From CAMBDS01 sp964355675 (lineage in GTDB: Bacteria > Electryoneota > AABM5-125-24 > Hatepunaeales > Hatepunaeaceae), in the NCBI GenBank assembly GCA_964355675.1, contig CAYHEC010000004.1, forward strand, positions 124,001 through 188,000: a stretch of 64,000 bases of DNA, read 5' to 3'. A program made the translations under genes and the position numbers. A model generated the notes under the pieces. It searched no databases and was not told the origin of the DNA. It worked only from the letters and a program-made list of their open reading frames with translations. Below, piece by piece: positions 56,828-64,000 of the stretch; the first letter of the stretch is position 1; every line of letters starts with the position of its first letter.

Positions 56828-59255
56828 CGATTGCAACAATGAGTTTATCACCTCCAAATATGCGCGAAATCGTTTCCGCGGTGGTTTTGATTGTCTCTTT
56901 AATTCTCATAGTCGTCGCTCCGCCATGGGAAGGAAGTTTCAGTAATAAACATCTGCGATAAAATCCTTCCAGCCTTTCGATGTCGGGTACTGCGGGCCCC
57001 AAAAGTGAAGCTTCGGGCAAACGTGCTAAAAATTCTTGACGAAATCTATCCCCGGCATCAATAACGTGTGCTTGTTCTTCACTTCTTAAGGTGATTCCAA
57101 CCAGTCTTCCAAACGGCGGATACTGAAGCGGCTGACGAAAAGCAATCTCAGCATGATAAAGGGCAGAATAATCCGCGGCTTGCACCCACCTCAGCGCTGG
57201 GTGAGTCGGATTGAGACACTGGATAATCACTTCTCCTCCCGAGGCTGATCGTCCAGTTCTTCCGGAAGCTTGTACTAACAGACGAAAACTCCTTTCGAGC
57301 GAGCGGAAATCGGTCTGCATTATTTCGATGTCGGCGCCGAGAATGCCCACCAATGTCACATTGGGAAAGTCGTGACCTTTGGCGACCATCTGGGTCCCCA
57401 AAAGTATATCGAAATTCCCTTCAGCAACTCCCCGCAACATTTCCGCAGATCCTCCGGCCCGACGAGAAGTATCGAGATCAAGTCTGGCAACTTTGGCAGA
57501 GGGAAAGAGCAGTTCAAGTTCGCGTTCGACGCGCTGAGTCCCGATTCCGTTATATTTTAATCTGGCTCCCTTGCATTCCGGACAACGTTCAAGAACTCGC
57601 TGGCGGTACCCACAATAGTGGCACTCGAACTTCGTTTCCGTTCTATGATAGCGAAGAGTGATGTCGCAATTCGGGCATTTGACAGTCGCTCCACAGTCGG
57701 AACAGAGAATGATGGTTGCAAAGCCACGACGGTTCACGAGCAATATCGTCTGCTGGTTACGATCTATTCTGTCGGCAATTCGGTCACGCAGTTGAGGGCT
57801 GAAGAGCGATCCCGAACCGTTGGTCCCCCATTTCACAACTCTAACTTCGGGAAGGTGGGAGCCCATATGCCTTTCTGATAACTCTAATAACTTAATTCTG
57901 CCCTGTCGAGCATTATAGTACGACACCACATCCGGCGTAGCAGATCCAAGAAGCAGAGTAGCTCCGCAATGACTTGCTCTGAAAAAAGCGGCGGCCTTAC
58001 CGTGATAACGAGGCGGCGGAGAATCCTGCTTGTAGCTGTCGTCATGCTCCTCATCGACAATAATCAATCCGAGGTTTTCCACTGGTGCAAACACCGCCGA
58101 TCTGGGACCCACAACTACTCTGATTTTACCGCGGCGAGTCATTTGCCAGATATGTTGTCGCTCTTTATTCTGTAAGCCTGAGTGAATGATTCCGACTAAC
58201 TCACCGAATCGTCTGCGCAATCTTCCAGCAAGCTGTGGCGTCAGCGATATTTCCGGAACCAGCACAATTACCCCCCTCCCCATCTCAAGCGCGGTAGAGA
58301 CTGCCTCCAGATAGATCAAAGATTTACCGGAACTGGTCACTCCGTGCAATAAGAACGGCTCGTAAGTCATTAGGCGAATCGCCGTACTGACATCATTCGC
58401 AACCGATATTTGCGATTCAGACAGTGTAGGCGTATCCAACGCGGTTTCAGCAAGCCCATCCTGATGTTTCCCTAAAAAAGTTGTCTCAACTTTTCGAACT
58501 TCAAGCCAGCCGCGTTTGATAAATGCACGCAAAGAAACGGACGCTCCAGAAACGGTTTGGCGGATTTCACTCGCTTTTAACTCGGCATTGTTGTAAAGTA
58601 GATCCCTCAATATTTGCTGTTTGACCGCACTCTTAGGAAGCGGGCTATTAGGAGCTTCGCTGATAAAAAGATCGGTGCGACGATAAACGTCTTCATAAGA
58701 TTGCTTAAGTTGCCGAGTATCGACCTCGGTGGTTTCGATCCAGCCCCGACGTTTAAATTTCTCCAATAGGGCAATGCCATCCGCAAAACGCTTTTTTATC
58801 TGCTGTTGGGTGAGCGGAGTTGCCGCGAGAGCACGCCAAAGATCGGCAGTTGATCCCGATTCAGTATCGATCCATGGTTCAGCTCGACCGGAAGTAGATA
58901 ACTTGAAATGAGGCTTGCTGACTGATTTAAGCCCGGCTGGAAAAGCCGCGGCGATAGCTTCCCCGATATCACAGAGATAGTAATCTGCCAGCCAGCGCGC
59001 CAACGCAAATACGTCACTTGTCAATAAGGACGACTCATCTATTAAGGCGTCTATATCTTTCAGACCTTCACGTTCTTCGTCTTCTGATATCTTTGTGACA
59101 AAACCTAAGCGAAGCCGATTACCGAAGGAGACTCTCACCCTGCATCCGGGTTCCAGATCGTTCATTTCTGGCGGAATGCGATAGGAGTATCCGCCCTGTG
59201 GAGGCTCGGCGAAGTGAACTTCTGCAATGCGAGACTGAATAGGCTGTTCAGCCAT
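56805..59255 (-). CDS. priA: Primosomal protein N' (replication restart helicase PriA)
   Basis: PriA recognises stalled forks and reloads the replicative helicase. The 816 residues hold the N-terminal 3'-DNA-binding domain, then the helicase core. Walker A reads GVTSSGKS, where most PriA proteins have GVTGSGKT; Walker B is DEEHDDSYKQ, and motif III is LLLGSATPD. Eight cysteines in CSDCGATVKCPNC and CHYCGYRQRVLERCPEC bind two zinc ions. GTQMVAKGHDFPNVTLVGIL and QASGRTGRSASGGEV are the C-terminal helicase motifs. The start overlaps the ubiE/menG stop by eight bases. Confidence 0.97.
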   Translation of the reverse strand: MAEQPIQSRIAEVHFAEPPQGGYSYRIPPEMNDLEPGCRVRVSFGNRLRLGFVTKISEDEEREGLKDIDALIDESSLLTSDVFALARWLADYYLCDIGEAIAAAFPAGLKSVSKPHFKLSTSGRAEPWIDTESGSTADLWRALAATPLTQQQIKKRFADGIALLEKFKRRGWIETTEVDTRQLKQSYEDVYRRTDLFISEAPNSPLPKSAVKQQILRDLLYNNAELKASEIRQTVSGASVSLRAFIKRGWLEVRKVETTFLGKHQDGLAETALDTPTLSESQISVANDVSTAIRLMTYEPFLLHGVTSSGKSLIYLEAVSTALEMGRGVIVLVPEISLTPQLAGRLRRRFGELVGIIHSGLQNKERQHIWQMTRRGKIRVVVGPRSAVFAPVENLGLIIVDEEHDDSYKQDSPPPRYHGKAAAFFRASHCGATLLLGSATPDVVSYYNARQGRIKLLELSERHMGSHLPEVRVVKWGTNGSGSLFSPQLRDRIADRIDRNQQTILLVNRRGFATIILCSDCGATVKCPNCDITLRYHRTETKFECHYCGYRQRVLERCPECKGARLKYNGIGTQRVERELELLFPSAKVARLDLDTSRRAGGSAEMLRGVAEGNFDILLGTQMVAKGHDFPNVTLVGILGADIEIMQTDFRSLERSFRLLVQASGRTGRSASGGEVIIQCLNPTHPALRWVQAADYSALYHAEIAFRQPLQYPPFGRLVGITLRSEEQAHVIDAGDRFRQEFLARLPEASLLGPAVPDIERLEGFYRRCLLLKLPSHGGATTMRIKETIKTTAETISRIFGGDKLIVAIDVDPVET

Positions 59256-59907
59256 CTAACTTCTGAAAAGTATAAAGAACAGCGACGCCTCCGATAAGTC
59301 GTCTTGACCGAATGACGGAGAAGCCAGCTTGAGCAAGTTCTTCTTCAATCCTGTCCGGTTGCGGGAATTTCAAGACCGTCCTCGATAAATAACGATAGGC
59401 ATCAAAGTCATAGGCGAGGATACCCCCTGCCACCGGTAGAATAAACTTAAGATAGAAATTTATCGGGTTCCATAATGATTTGGTTTGCGGAGGCGAGAAA
59501 TCGATCAGGGCTCCTCTTCCTTGTTGGGCGAGGGCTCGATGAAGCTCAAGGAAGGCGCTGGCTCGATCTGATAAATTTCTTAGGACAAACGCCGAGATTA
59601 TTCTATTTATACTCTCAGATCTGACCGGAAGTTTCTCGCCGACGCCTTGAATTTGCAAAAATCTGGCGCTTCCTTCTTTCAACATCGCCAATTCTGGGTC
59701 GAGCCCGATTTTCTTAACCTCACAGGAAATTAATTCAAGCATTTCACCCGAACCACAACCGAGATCCAGAACGGTCATGCCATGTCTGATTTCAGCCGCT
59801 TTTACAGCCGAGCTTCTCCAGAATGTGTCTAACCCCAAACTGATGATTTTATTGACAAAATGGTAGCGGCGAGAGATTCGGTTGAATGGTTGTGAGGGTG
59901 TTGTCAT
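59248..59907 (-). CDS. ubiE: Demethylmenaquinone/ubiquinone methyltransferase (MenG/UbiE)
   Basis: The enzyme methylates demethylmenaquinone (or the ubiquinone precursor) with S-adenosylmethionine. The 219-residue Rossmann fold has YHFVNKIISLGLDTFWR, the SAM motif DLGCGSGE (48-55), the FVLRNLSDRASAFLELHRAL post-motif and a C-terminal IEEELAQAGFSVIRSRRLIGGVAVLYTFQK. LRNLSD and the DFSPPQTK loop are hallmarks of UbiE/MenG. An FCB lineage would use it for menaquinone. It begins the operon with priA; a pair of TGTGATCGA direct repeats lies about 95 bases upstream. Confidence 0.93.
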   Translation of the reverse strand: MTTPSQPFNRISRRYHFVNKIISLGLDTFWRSSAVKAAEIRHGMTVLDLGCGSGEMLELISCEVKKIGLDPELAMLKEGSARFLQIQGVGEKLPVRSESINRIISAFVLRNLSDRASAFLELHRALAQQGRGALIDFSPPQTKSLWNPINFYLKFILPVAGGILAYDFDAYRYLSRTVLKFPQPDRIEEELAQAGFSVIRSRRLIGGVAVLYTFQKLDG

Positions 59908-60000
59908 CGGAAAATTGTTACTTTGTGAAGGAGGACGGGGTCAAAAATCGATCACTGAGTCACAGATCGTCGTAATCTGTTGCGCGGCATTAAGATACAC

Positions 60001-60020
60001 TGTGATCGAATTGTGATCGA
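60001..60020. promoter_or_regulatory. Direct repeat TGTGATCGA, operator-like
   Basis: Two exact copies of TGTGATCGA start 11 bases apart (60001 and 60012), one helical turn. They lie 94-113 bases upstream of the ubiE ATG. The pattern resembles a transcription factor site, but no matching promoter box was convincing. Confidence 0.3.
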
Positions 60021-60065
60021 TGATAAAATCAATCACGTATAATCGGGAAGTGGCTGGAAACAGGA

Positions 60066-60149
60066 GTGGACAGATACGGAGATCCGTCCTCCTGAATCAA
60101 GAATGAAGTGGACGGGTACGGAGACCTGTCCTCCTGAATCAAGAATAAA
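60066..60149. repeat. Two tandem 42-bp repeats with internal palindrome, overlapping the oppD end
   Basis: Units 60066-60107 and 60108-60149 are near identical and each holds the imperfect palindrome GGACRGRTACGGAG...CTGTCC-like core. The second unit reaches into oppD and supplies its last three codons and stop. The hairpins may also act as transcription stops for the oppD operon. Confidence 0.7.
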
Positions 60150-61146
60150 GGGTTTCCCGAACGAACGAACCAACCTTCCAGCACGCGACAAGATGTCCTT
60201 CGACGTGAGTTATCAATGACGGTTCTTCAGTTCGACATTTCTCATCCGCAATCGGGCAACGAGGGTGAAAACGGCAACCGGTTGGAAAATTGAGCGGGCT
60301 GGGAACTGTCCCCTCAATCTGGCTAAGTCTTTCCTTTCGTTCGCCGATATGCGGAATAGCCGCTTGCAAGCCAACAGTGTAAGGATGGAGTGGATCGTGG
60401 TAAATGCTCTGCACGTCTCCCGTTTCGACGATTTTACCGGCATACATGACAGCAACCCGGTCGGCAACCTCCGCTATCACGCCTAAATCGTGAGTGATCA
60501 GGATAATCGCCATTCCGAGGCGTTCCTGAAGTTGCTGAAGGAGTTGAAGTATCTGCGCTTGAATGGTGACATCAAGCGCTGTGGTTGGTTCATCACAGAT
60601 CAAGAGATTCGGACTGCAAGCAAGCGCCATGGCAATCATTACTCTCTGGCGAAGCCCGCCTGATAAAGAGTGAGGATACTCTTCCAACCGGCGTTCAGGA
60701 TCGTTTATGCCGACCAGTTTGAACATCTCAAGCGCCTGACTTCGCGCTTCAGCACGACCGACTTTCTGATGGAGAATGACCGCCTCCATCACCTGATCCC
60801 CGCAAGTGAAAACCGGGTTGAGTGAAGTCATCGGCTCCTGAAAGATCATGGCAATTTCGTTGCCGCGAATTTTCCGCATCTCAGAATCGCTCAATTTGAG
60901 AAGATCGACACCGTTGTAGATTACCTCGCCACCGGCTATCTCACCGGGAGGCTTCTGGATCAATCGCAAAACGCCGAGGCAGGTGACAGACTTCCCGCAC
61001 CCCGACTCCCCGACAATTCCAAGCGTTTTCCCCTTTTCAACTTGCAACGATACGCCATCCACGGCGCGAGCGACTCCGTCGTCGGAGTGGAAAAAGACTT
61101 TCAGATCCTTTACTTCAAGGAGAGGATGTATTGAGATTTCTGGCAT
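60139..61146 (-). CDS. oppD: Oligopeptide/dipeptide ABC transporter ATP-binding protein (OppD/DppD-like)
   Basis: This 335-residue ATPase of a peptide importer has Walker A GESGCGKS (near 46-53), the Q-loop FQEPMTSLNPVF, the signature LSGGLRQR and Walker B LLICDEPTTALD. The oligopeptide-specific C-terminal part has DPLHPYTVGLQAAIPH and the cysteine motif GCRFHPRCPIADEKC. The last residues (LYS) and stop lie within a tandem intergenic repeat, so the terminus may have been changed by its insertion. It starts three bases after the transketolase C-subunit stop. Its partner OppF is 53 kb away; no permease gene is present. Confidence 0.94.
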   Translation of the reverse strand: MPEISIHPLLEVKDLKVFFHSDDGVARAVDGVSLQVEKGKTLGIVGESGCGKSVTCLGVLRLIQKPPGEIAGGEVIYNGVDLLKLSDSEMRKIRGNEIAMIFQEPMTSLNPVFTCGDQVMEAVILHQKVGRAEARSQALEMFKLVGINDPERRLEEYPHSLSGGLRQRVMIAMALACSPNLLICDEPTTALDVTIQAQILQLLQQLQERLGMAIILITHDLGVIAEVADRVAVMYAGKIVETGDVQSIYHDPLHPYTVGLQAAIPHIGERKERLSQIEGTVPSPLNFPTGCRFHPRCPIADEKCRTEEPSLITHVEGHLVACWKVGSFVRETLYS

Positions 61147-61149
61147 CGA

Positions 61150-62082
61150 TCAGCCGATGAACTTTCGGCATGTTTCGATCAGGGCAATCTTGTCGATTTC
61201 GTAAAGGCGAGCTAATTCGTCAGGTTCACCGGAAGTCGTGAACTGGCGAGGAACAGCCAATTTGCGCATTTTGGTCGGATGCTCTTCGGCAAGGACGCCG
61301 GCGACCGCTTCAAAGAGACCGCCTTGCGAGATGTGATCTTCGATAGTTACCACCCGGCCGGTTCGGACTGCAGAAGCAACTATAGCTTCCCGGTCGAACG
61401 GCTCAAAAGTCGCAACTCCGATAACCTCGGCAACGCCTTCACCTAACTCCTCGGCGGCTTGAATTGCCGTCCAGACTTTATCACCTGAAGCGATGATGGT
61501 GACTTGCGAACCACTCATTAGTCGATAGGCTTTTCCAATCTCAAAGGAAACTGGATCTTTGAGAAAAATAGGGACTTTAGGACGATTAAGCCTAATGTAG
61601 TAATACCCCGGTAGCTCCATCGCCACTTCAAGAACCTTTTTTACCTGTCGAGGATCCCAAGGTGAGATGACGGTGAAATCCGGTATGAGCCTCATACGGG
61701 CAATGTCAGTCACATCATGAGCCGACCCGCCGTCTGGCCCCACAGCAACACCGGTATGAGACGCCGCAATGATGAGATGAAGACCTTTTTTTTGCCTTGC
61801 CGCGGTGAGCATGTGCGCATGGGCATGTTGAAGGAATATCGACATATCGCAGGCGACAACCCGCTTTCCGGTCATGGCGAGACCGGTGGCGATCCCGATC
61901 ATGCCCGGCTCGTTGATACCTGCCGTATAAAAGCGTTTTGGGAAGGCTTTCTGAAAACCTTCGCTCATAGTGGAATTCTTAGTCCCTGCGTCAAGGACTC
62001 TCACGTCTTCATAACGCTTGCCAGCTTCGACTAAAGCCTCGCCAAATGCTTCCCGAAGCGATTGACTTCCGAAAGTTTCCAT
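61150..62082 (-). CDS. Transketolase, C-terminal subunit
   Basis: This 310-residue protein matches the pyrimidine-binding and C-terminal domains of transketolase, encoded separately as in many archaea and anaerobic bacteria. It starts with SLREAFGEALVEAG, has the pyrimidine domain with GINEPGMIGIATGLAMTGKRVVACDMSIFL and a SHTGVAVGPDGGSAHDVTDIARM block, and ends with the C-terminal fold (PLSGS, GDKVWTAI, EDHISQGGLFEAVAGVL). With the N-terminal subunit it would transfer two-carbon ketol units between sugar phosphates. The ATG overlaps the N-subunit stop by one base (TAATG). Confidence 0.93.
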   Translation of the reverse strand: METFGSQSLREAFGEALVEAGKRYEDVRVLDAGTKNSTMSEGFQKAFPKRFYTAGINEPGMIGIATGLAMTGKRVVACDMSIFLQHAHAHMLTAARQKKGLHLIIAASHTGVAVGPDGGSAHDVTDIARMRLIPDFTVISPWDPRQVKKVLEVAMELPGYYYIRLNRPKVPIFLKDPVSFEIGKAYRLMSGSQVTIIASGDKVWTAIQAAEELGEGVAEVIGVATFEPFDREAIVASAVRTGRVVTIEDHISQGGLFEAVAGVLAEEHPTKMRKLAVPRQFTTSGEPDELARLYEIDKIALIETCRKFIG

Positions 62083-62903
62083 TATTTCACTCGCTGGGCT
62101 TCAAGTCCCTTGACATACGCCGCAACCTCAGCCTCATTCGCCGGAGGTTTGCCATGATTTCCAAGTTTTCCTGCCTTTTCAGGATCGCCTCCCATGCCTT
62201 TGACGGTCTTAAAAATGATCATCTTTGGTACGTCAAGAATAGAAACCGCCTTCCGGTAGGCACTATCGATGCTCGCCCAGTCATGTCCGTCTGCTTCGAT
62301 GACTGACCATCCCCAAGCCTTTGCGGCAAGTCCGAGTGGTCCAATGTCAACTTTGGCGTCTTGAGCTAAACCATTGTTATTCACAATCAGAGTAAAATTC
62401 CCGCAGGGTGCAAGATTATGCGGCGCCGAGAGAAGGCCGAGACTGGATGGTTCCTGCATCTCCCCATCGCCGACAATGCAAAACACGCGGCTTTGGAGTT
62501 CCAGCGCCGCGCCGTAGGCTTGCCATAGACCAATGCCAAGACTTCCGTTCGAGTTCTCGAATCCATATTTCAGATTTCGGATGGTGTGTCCTTGAAAGTG
62601 CGATTTTGGGCGTCTAATGCCTTCGAATACTTCCTCCTTCGGGTAATAACCAAGATCGGAGTTCACAAGGTACTGGATAGGGCAGGCATGACCTTCGGAG
62701 AGAAAAATTCGGTCGCGATCCACCCAATCACCGTTTTTCGGATCGAAGCGATAAGAATCGCTATAAACAAGTCCCAGCCATACTTCCACCAACGCCAGCG
62801 AGGTGTCCAGATGGCCTGATTTTGCCCGATAGATAAGCTCGATCAGATCCCATCGGATTTGATAGGCTTTGTCGTTAAGCTCTGAAGTTGAGATTCGGTA
62901 CAT
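62082..62903 (-). CDS. Transketolase, N-terminal subunit
   Basis: The 273-residue N-terminal subunit carries the diphosphate-binding domain of the thiamine diphosphate enzyme. AKSGHLDTSLALVEVWLGL and FLSEGHACPIQY form the start of the fold, GSLGIGLWQAYGAAL follows, and the cofactor motif GDGEMQEPSSLG is completed by VNNNGLAQDAKV. The ATG at 62903 with AAAGGA twelve bases upstream gives the usual RISTSELNDKAYQIR start; an ORF start at 62948 would add 15 residues with an unusual hydrophobic sequence. The order on the transcript is N-subunit, C-subunit, oppD. Confidence 0.93.
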   Translation of the reverse strand: MYRISTSELNDKAYQIRWDLIELIYRAKSGHLDTSLALVEVWLGLVYSDSYRFDPKNGDWVDRDRIFLSEGHACPIQYLVNSDLGYYPKEEVFEGIRRPKSHFQGHTIRNLKYGFENSNGSLGIGLWQAYGAALELQSRVFCIVGDGEMQEPSSLGLLSAPHNLAPCGNFTLIVNNNGLAQDAKVDIGPLGLAAKAWGWSVIEADGHDWASIDSAYRKAVSILDVPKMIIFKTVKGMGGDPEKAGKLGNHGKPPANEAEVAAYVKGLEAQRVK

Positions 62904-62952
62904 TCGAGAATAGATTCCTTTAATGATTAAGAAAAGTCCCGTGAACACGCAC

Positions 62953-62978
62953 GGTAGAACGAAGCTCCGTATCCGTTC
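62953..62978. repeat. 26-bp intergenic palindrome (minus orientation)
   Basis: On the minus strand GAACGGATACGGAGC...CGTTCTACC, a diverged member of the GGACRGRTACGGAG family. It lies just upstream of the transketolase start and pairs in the same gap with the copy at 63004-63029. Confidence 0.5.
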
Positions 62979-63003
62979 AGTCAGAAGTTATCTCTTTAAT
63001 AAG

Positions 63004-63029
63004 GGACAGGTACGGAGCCCTGTCCTACC
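63004..63029. repeat. 26-bp intergenic palindrome (plus orientation)
   Basis: GGACAGGTACGGAGCC...CTGTCCTACC is nearly the same as the units at 60066-60149 and the minus-strand copy at 62953-62978. The arms GGACAGG and CCTGTCC are perfect complements. Confidence 0.6.
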
Positions 63030-63090
63030 AGATATTGCCCACTGCCAAACCGCTGGGGCTGGCATAAGTTTCTACGCGTGTATCGTCTGA

Positions 63091-63110
63091 GGTCGATTTG
63101 GAAATCGACC
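63091..63110. repeat. GGTCGATTT/AAATCGACC palindrome between CTACGCG direct repeats
   Basis: GGTCGATTT, a two-base loop and AAATCGACC form a perfect nine-base stem. CTACGCG stands in the same orientation at 63072-63078 and 63111-63117 on either side. It is 27 bases after the cdsA stop and may be a terminator-like hairpin or an inserted small element. Confidence 0.5.
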
Positions 63111-63136
63111 CTACGCGAGTGTGTAAAACAGCAAAT

Positions 63137-63958
63137 TCATCTCATAAAAGCAAATATCTGATCACGGACACTTAAGTACATCGCAATCACCGGCGCCGCG
63201 GCAAAAAAGCTGTCGAACCTGTCGAGCGCACCGCCATGGCCGGGAAGAAATGTTCCGGCATCCTTGACGCCAGTCTCTCGCTTGAGCGCAGACTCGACCA
63301 AATCGCCTAATTGTCCAATCAATCCGGTTGCGAAGGCGAGTACTATCGCCAAATCCCAATTGATAAATCCATACCACCACCATACGACTGAAAATAACGT
63401 AGCAAAAATAAATCCCCAGACAAATCCTTCGACTGTCTTTCCAGGGCTGATAGAAGGGGCAAGCAAATGTTTTCCTGTCCATCTGCCAAAACCGTAAGCG
63501 GCCGTGTCACATGTCCAAATCGCTCCGAAGAGTCCAAAAGTCAGCCACAAACCGCCTGAAGATGATAGTTCGAAGTTCCTGACAAGTAAAAAGCTACCTC
63601 CCAATAACGGCGGATAAGCTATACCCCCGAATGTCGCCAGCAGATCTGTATGCGTTCGACCCGTGAGCATGATCGCCAAAGCTAAGGTCAGGAAGAGTGA
63701 TGCAATAGTCCAGCCGAGAGCCTCCATCCCGCCAATCTGCCAAAGTGCAATGATCACTAAACCTGCCACAAGACCGACTTCGATCAGTGGCTTGCGACCC
63801 AACGCCTCTTGCATCAGGTAATACTCGTATTGAGCAGTACACGCTATTCCTGCGATCAGACCAGCCGTCCACCACCCGCCAAGCCAGACAAGGCCGACAA
63901 GAAGCGGAATCCCCCAGGATGCGACAAGCAACCGTTTGCCAATAGCACTCTTGGTCAT
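63137..63958 (-). CDS. cdsA: Phosphatidate cytidylyltransferase CdsA
   Basis: CdsA makes CDP-diacylglycerol from phosphatidic acid and CTP in the inner membrane, the precursor of all phospholipids. The 273 residues contain about eight hydrophobic segments and the signature VKDAGTFLPGHGGALDRFDSFF near the C-terminus, which carries the conserved K, D, G and DR-DS residues. SISPGKTVEGFVWG is a second family motif. The ATG overlaps the stop of an upstream frame by ATGA, suggesting translational coupling to a gene beyond the window. Confidence 0.94.
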   Translation of the reverse strand: MTKSAIGKRLLVASWGIPLLVGLVWLGGWWTAGLIAGIACTAQYEYYLMQEALGRKPLIEVGLVAGLVIIALWQIGGMEALGWTIASLFLTLALAIMLTGRTHTDLLATFGGIAYPPLLGGSFLLVRNFELSSSGGLWLTFGLFGAIWTCDTAAYGFGRWTGKHLLAPSISPGKTVEGFVWGFIFATLFSVVWWWYGFINWDLAIVLAFATGLIGQLGDLVESALKRETGVKDAGTFLPGHGGALDRFDSFFAAAPVIAMYLSVRDQIFAFMR

Positions 63959-64000
63959 TTTGGTACCGAAATGATTGTGATCTGGACTTCGACGATGCCA
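63955..64000 (-). CDS. C-terminal tail of an unknown upstream gene
   Basis: An open frame enters from the right edge, encodes the last 14 residues GIVEVQITIISVPK and stops with a TGA that overlaps the cdsA ATG (ATGA). This coupling is common in the window, which is the reason for the call. The piece is too short to identify; an alternative frame in the same stretch also stays open. Confidence 0.35.
   Translation of the reverse strand, partial: GIVEVQITIISVPK

Noticed and set aside
60066..60149. Possible start of a CRISPR array
   Set aside because: Only two directly adjacent units without spacers, each a palindrome; no cas gene is present.
63955..64000. Undecaprenyl diphosphate synthase end, the usual gene before cdsA
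   Set aside because: The last visible residues do not show the typical arginine-rich end of that enzyme, and the piece is too short to name.

Overview
This 64 kb window comes from a Gram-negative bacterium, most likely an uncultured or little-studied member of the FCB superphylum. Five proteins end in a type IX secretion (T9SS) C-terminal sorting domain with a YPNPFN-like motif. There is also a PorV/PorQ-like outer-membrane protein, a Wzi-like barrel, an O-antigen ligase-like protein and a MenG/UbiE methyltransferase. Good Shine-Dalgarno sequences (GGAGG, GAGGA) precede the giant cargo genes, which argues against typical Bacteroidota, where such leaders are weak. I cannot name the lineage from sequence alone. 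Every gene I can support is on the minus strand, so genes are described here from right to left as they are transcribed.

Right end (64000-52544): a tail of an unknown gene and cdsA; a split transketolase followed by oppD; an overlapping set ubiE/menG - priA - membrane-anchored gluzincin peptidase - PorV/PorQ-like protein; then a zinc-ribbon membrane protein paired with a membrane-tethered periplasmic-binding-fold receptor. Gaps between these units hold short palindromic repeats.

Middle (52362-21800): a gingipain-like (C25) peptidase with a sorting domain, a PrxQ peroxiredoxin, and a rubrerythrin - FabK-like pair. Then come about 25 kb holding only four secreted T9SS cargo genes (2941, 2905, 356 and 1948 residues). 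These are mosaics of HYDIN/choice-of-anchor-D-like domains, cadherin-like domains, jelly rolls and a roughly 115-residue module (NHSILV ... GVFTPxGLCAG ... AAWGDD ... GFxxGE ... FxxWD) that I do not recognise by name. It occurs about 12 times in the four proteins, once apparently inserted inside another domain. This is the most interesting part of the window.

Left end (21356-1): an aldehyde dehydrogenase, then a 19.8 kb run of 16 closely spaced genes behind one plausible promoter. It begins with surface polysaccharide genes (rmlB, wzi-like, wzz-like, wzy/waaL-like, flippase, two glycosyltransferases, a polyprenyl glycosylphosphotransferase). It continues without a clear break into serS, trkA, oppF, a YbbR/CdaR-like gene, tsaD, a VWA-domain membrane protein, hpnE and an acyl-CoA carboxylase beta gene cut by the window edge. 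Many junctions are ATGA, TTGA, TAGTG or TGATG overlaps, implying translational coupling. No tRNA, rRNA, CRISPR array or transposase was found.
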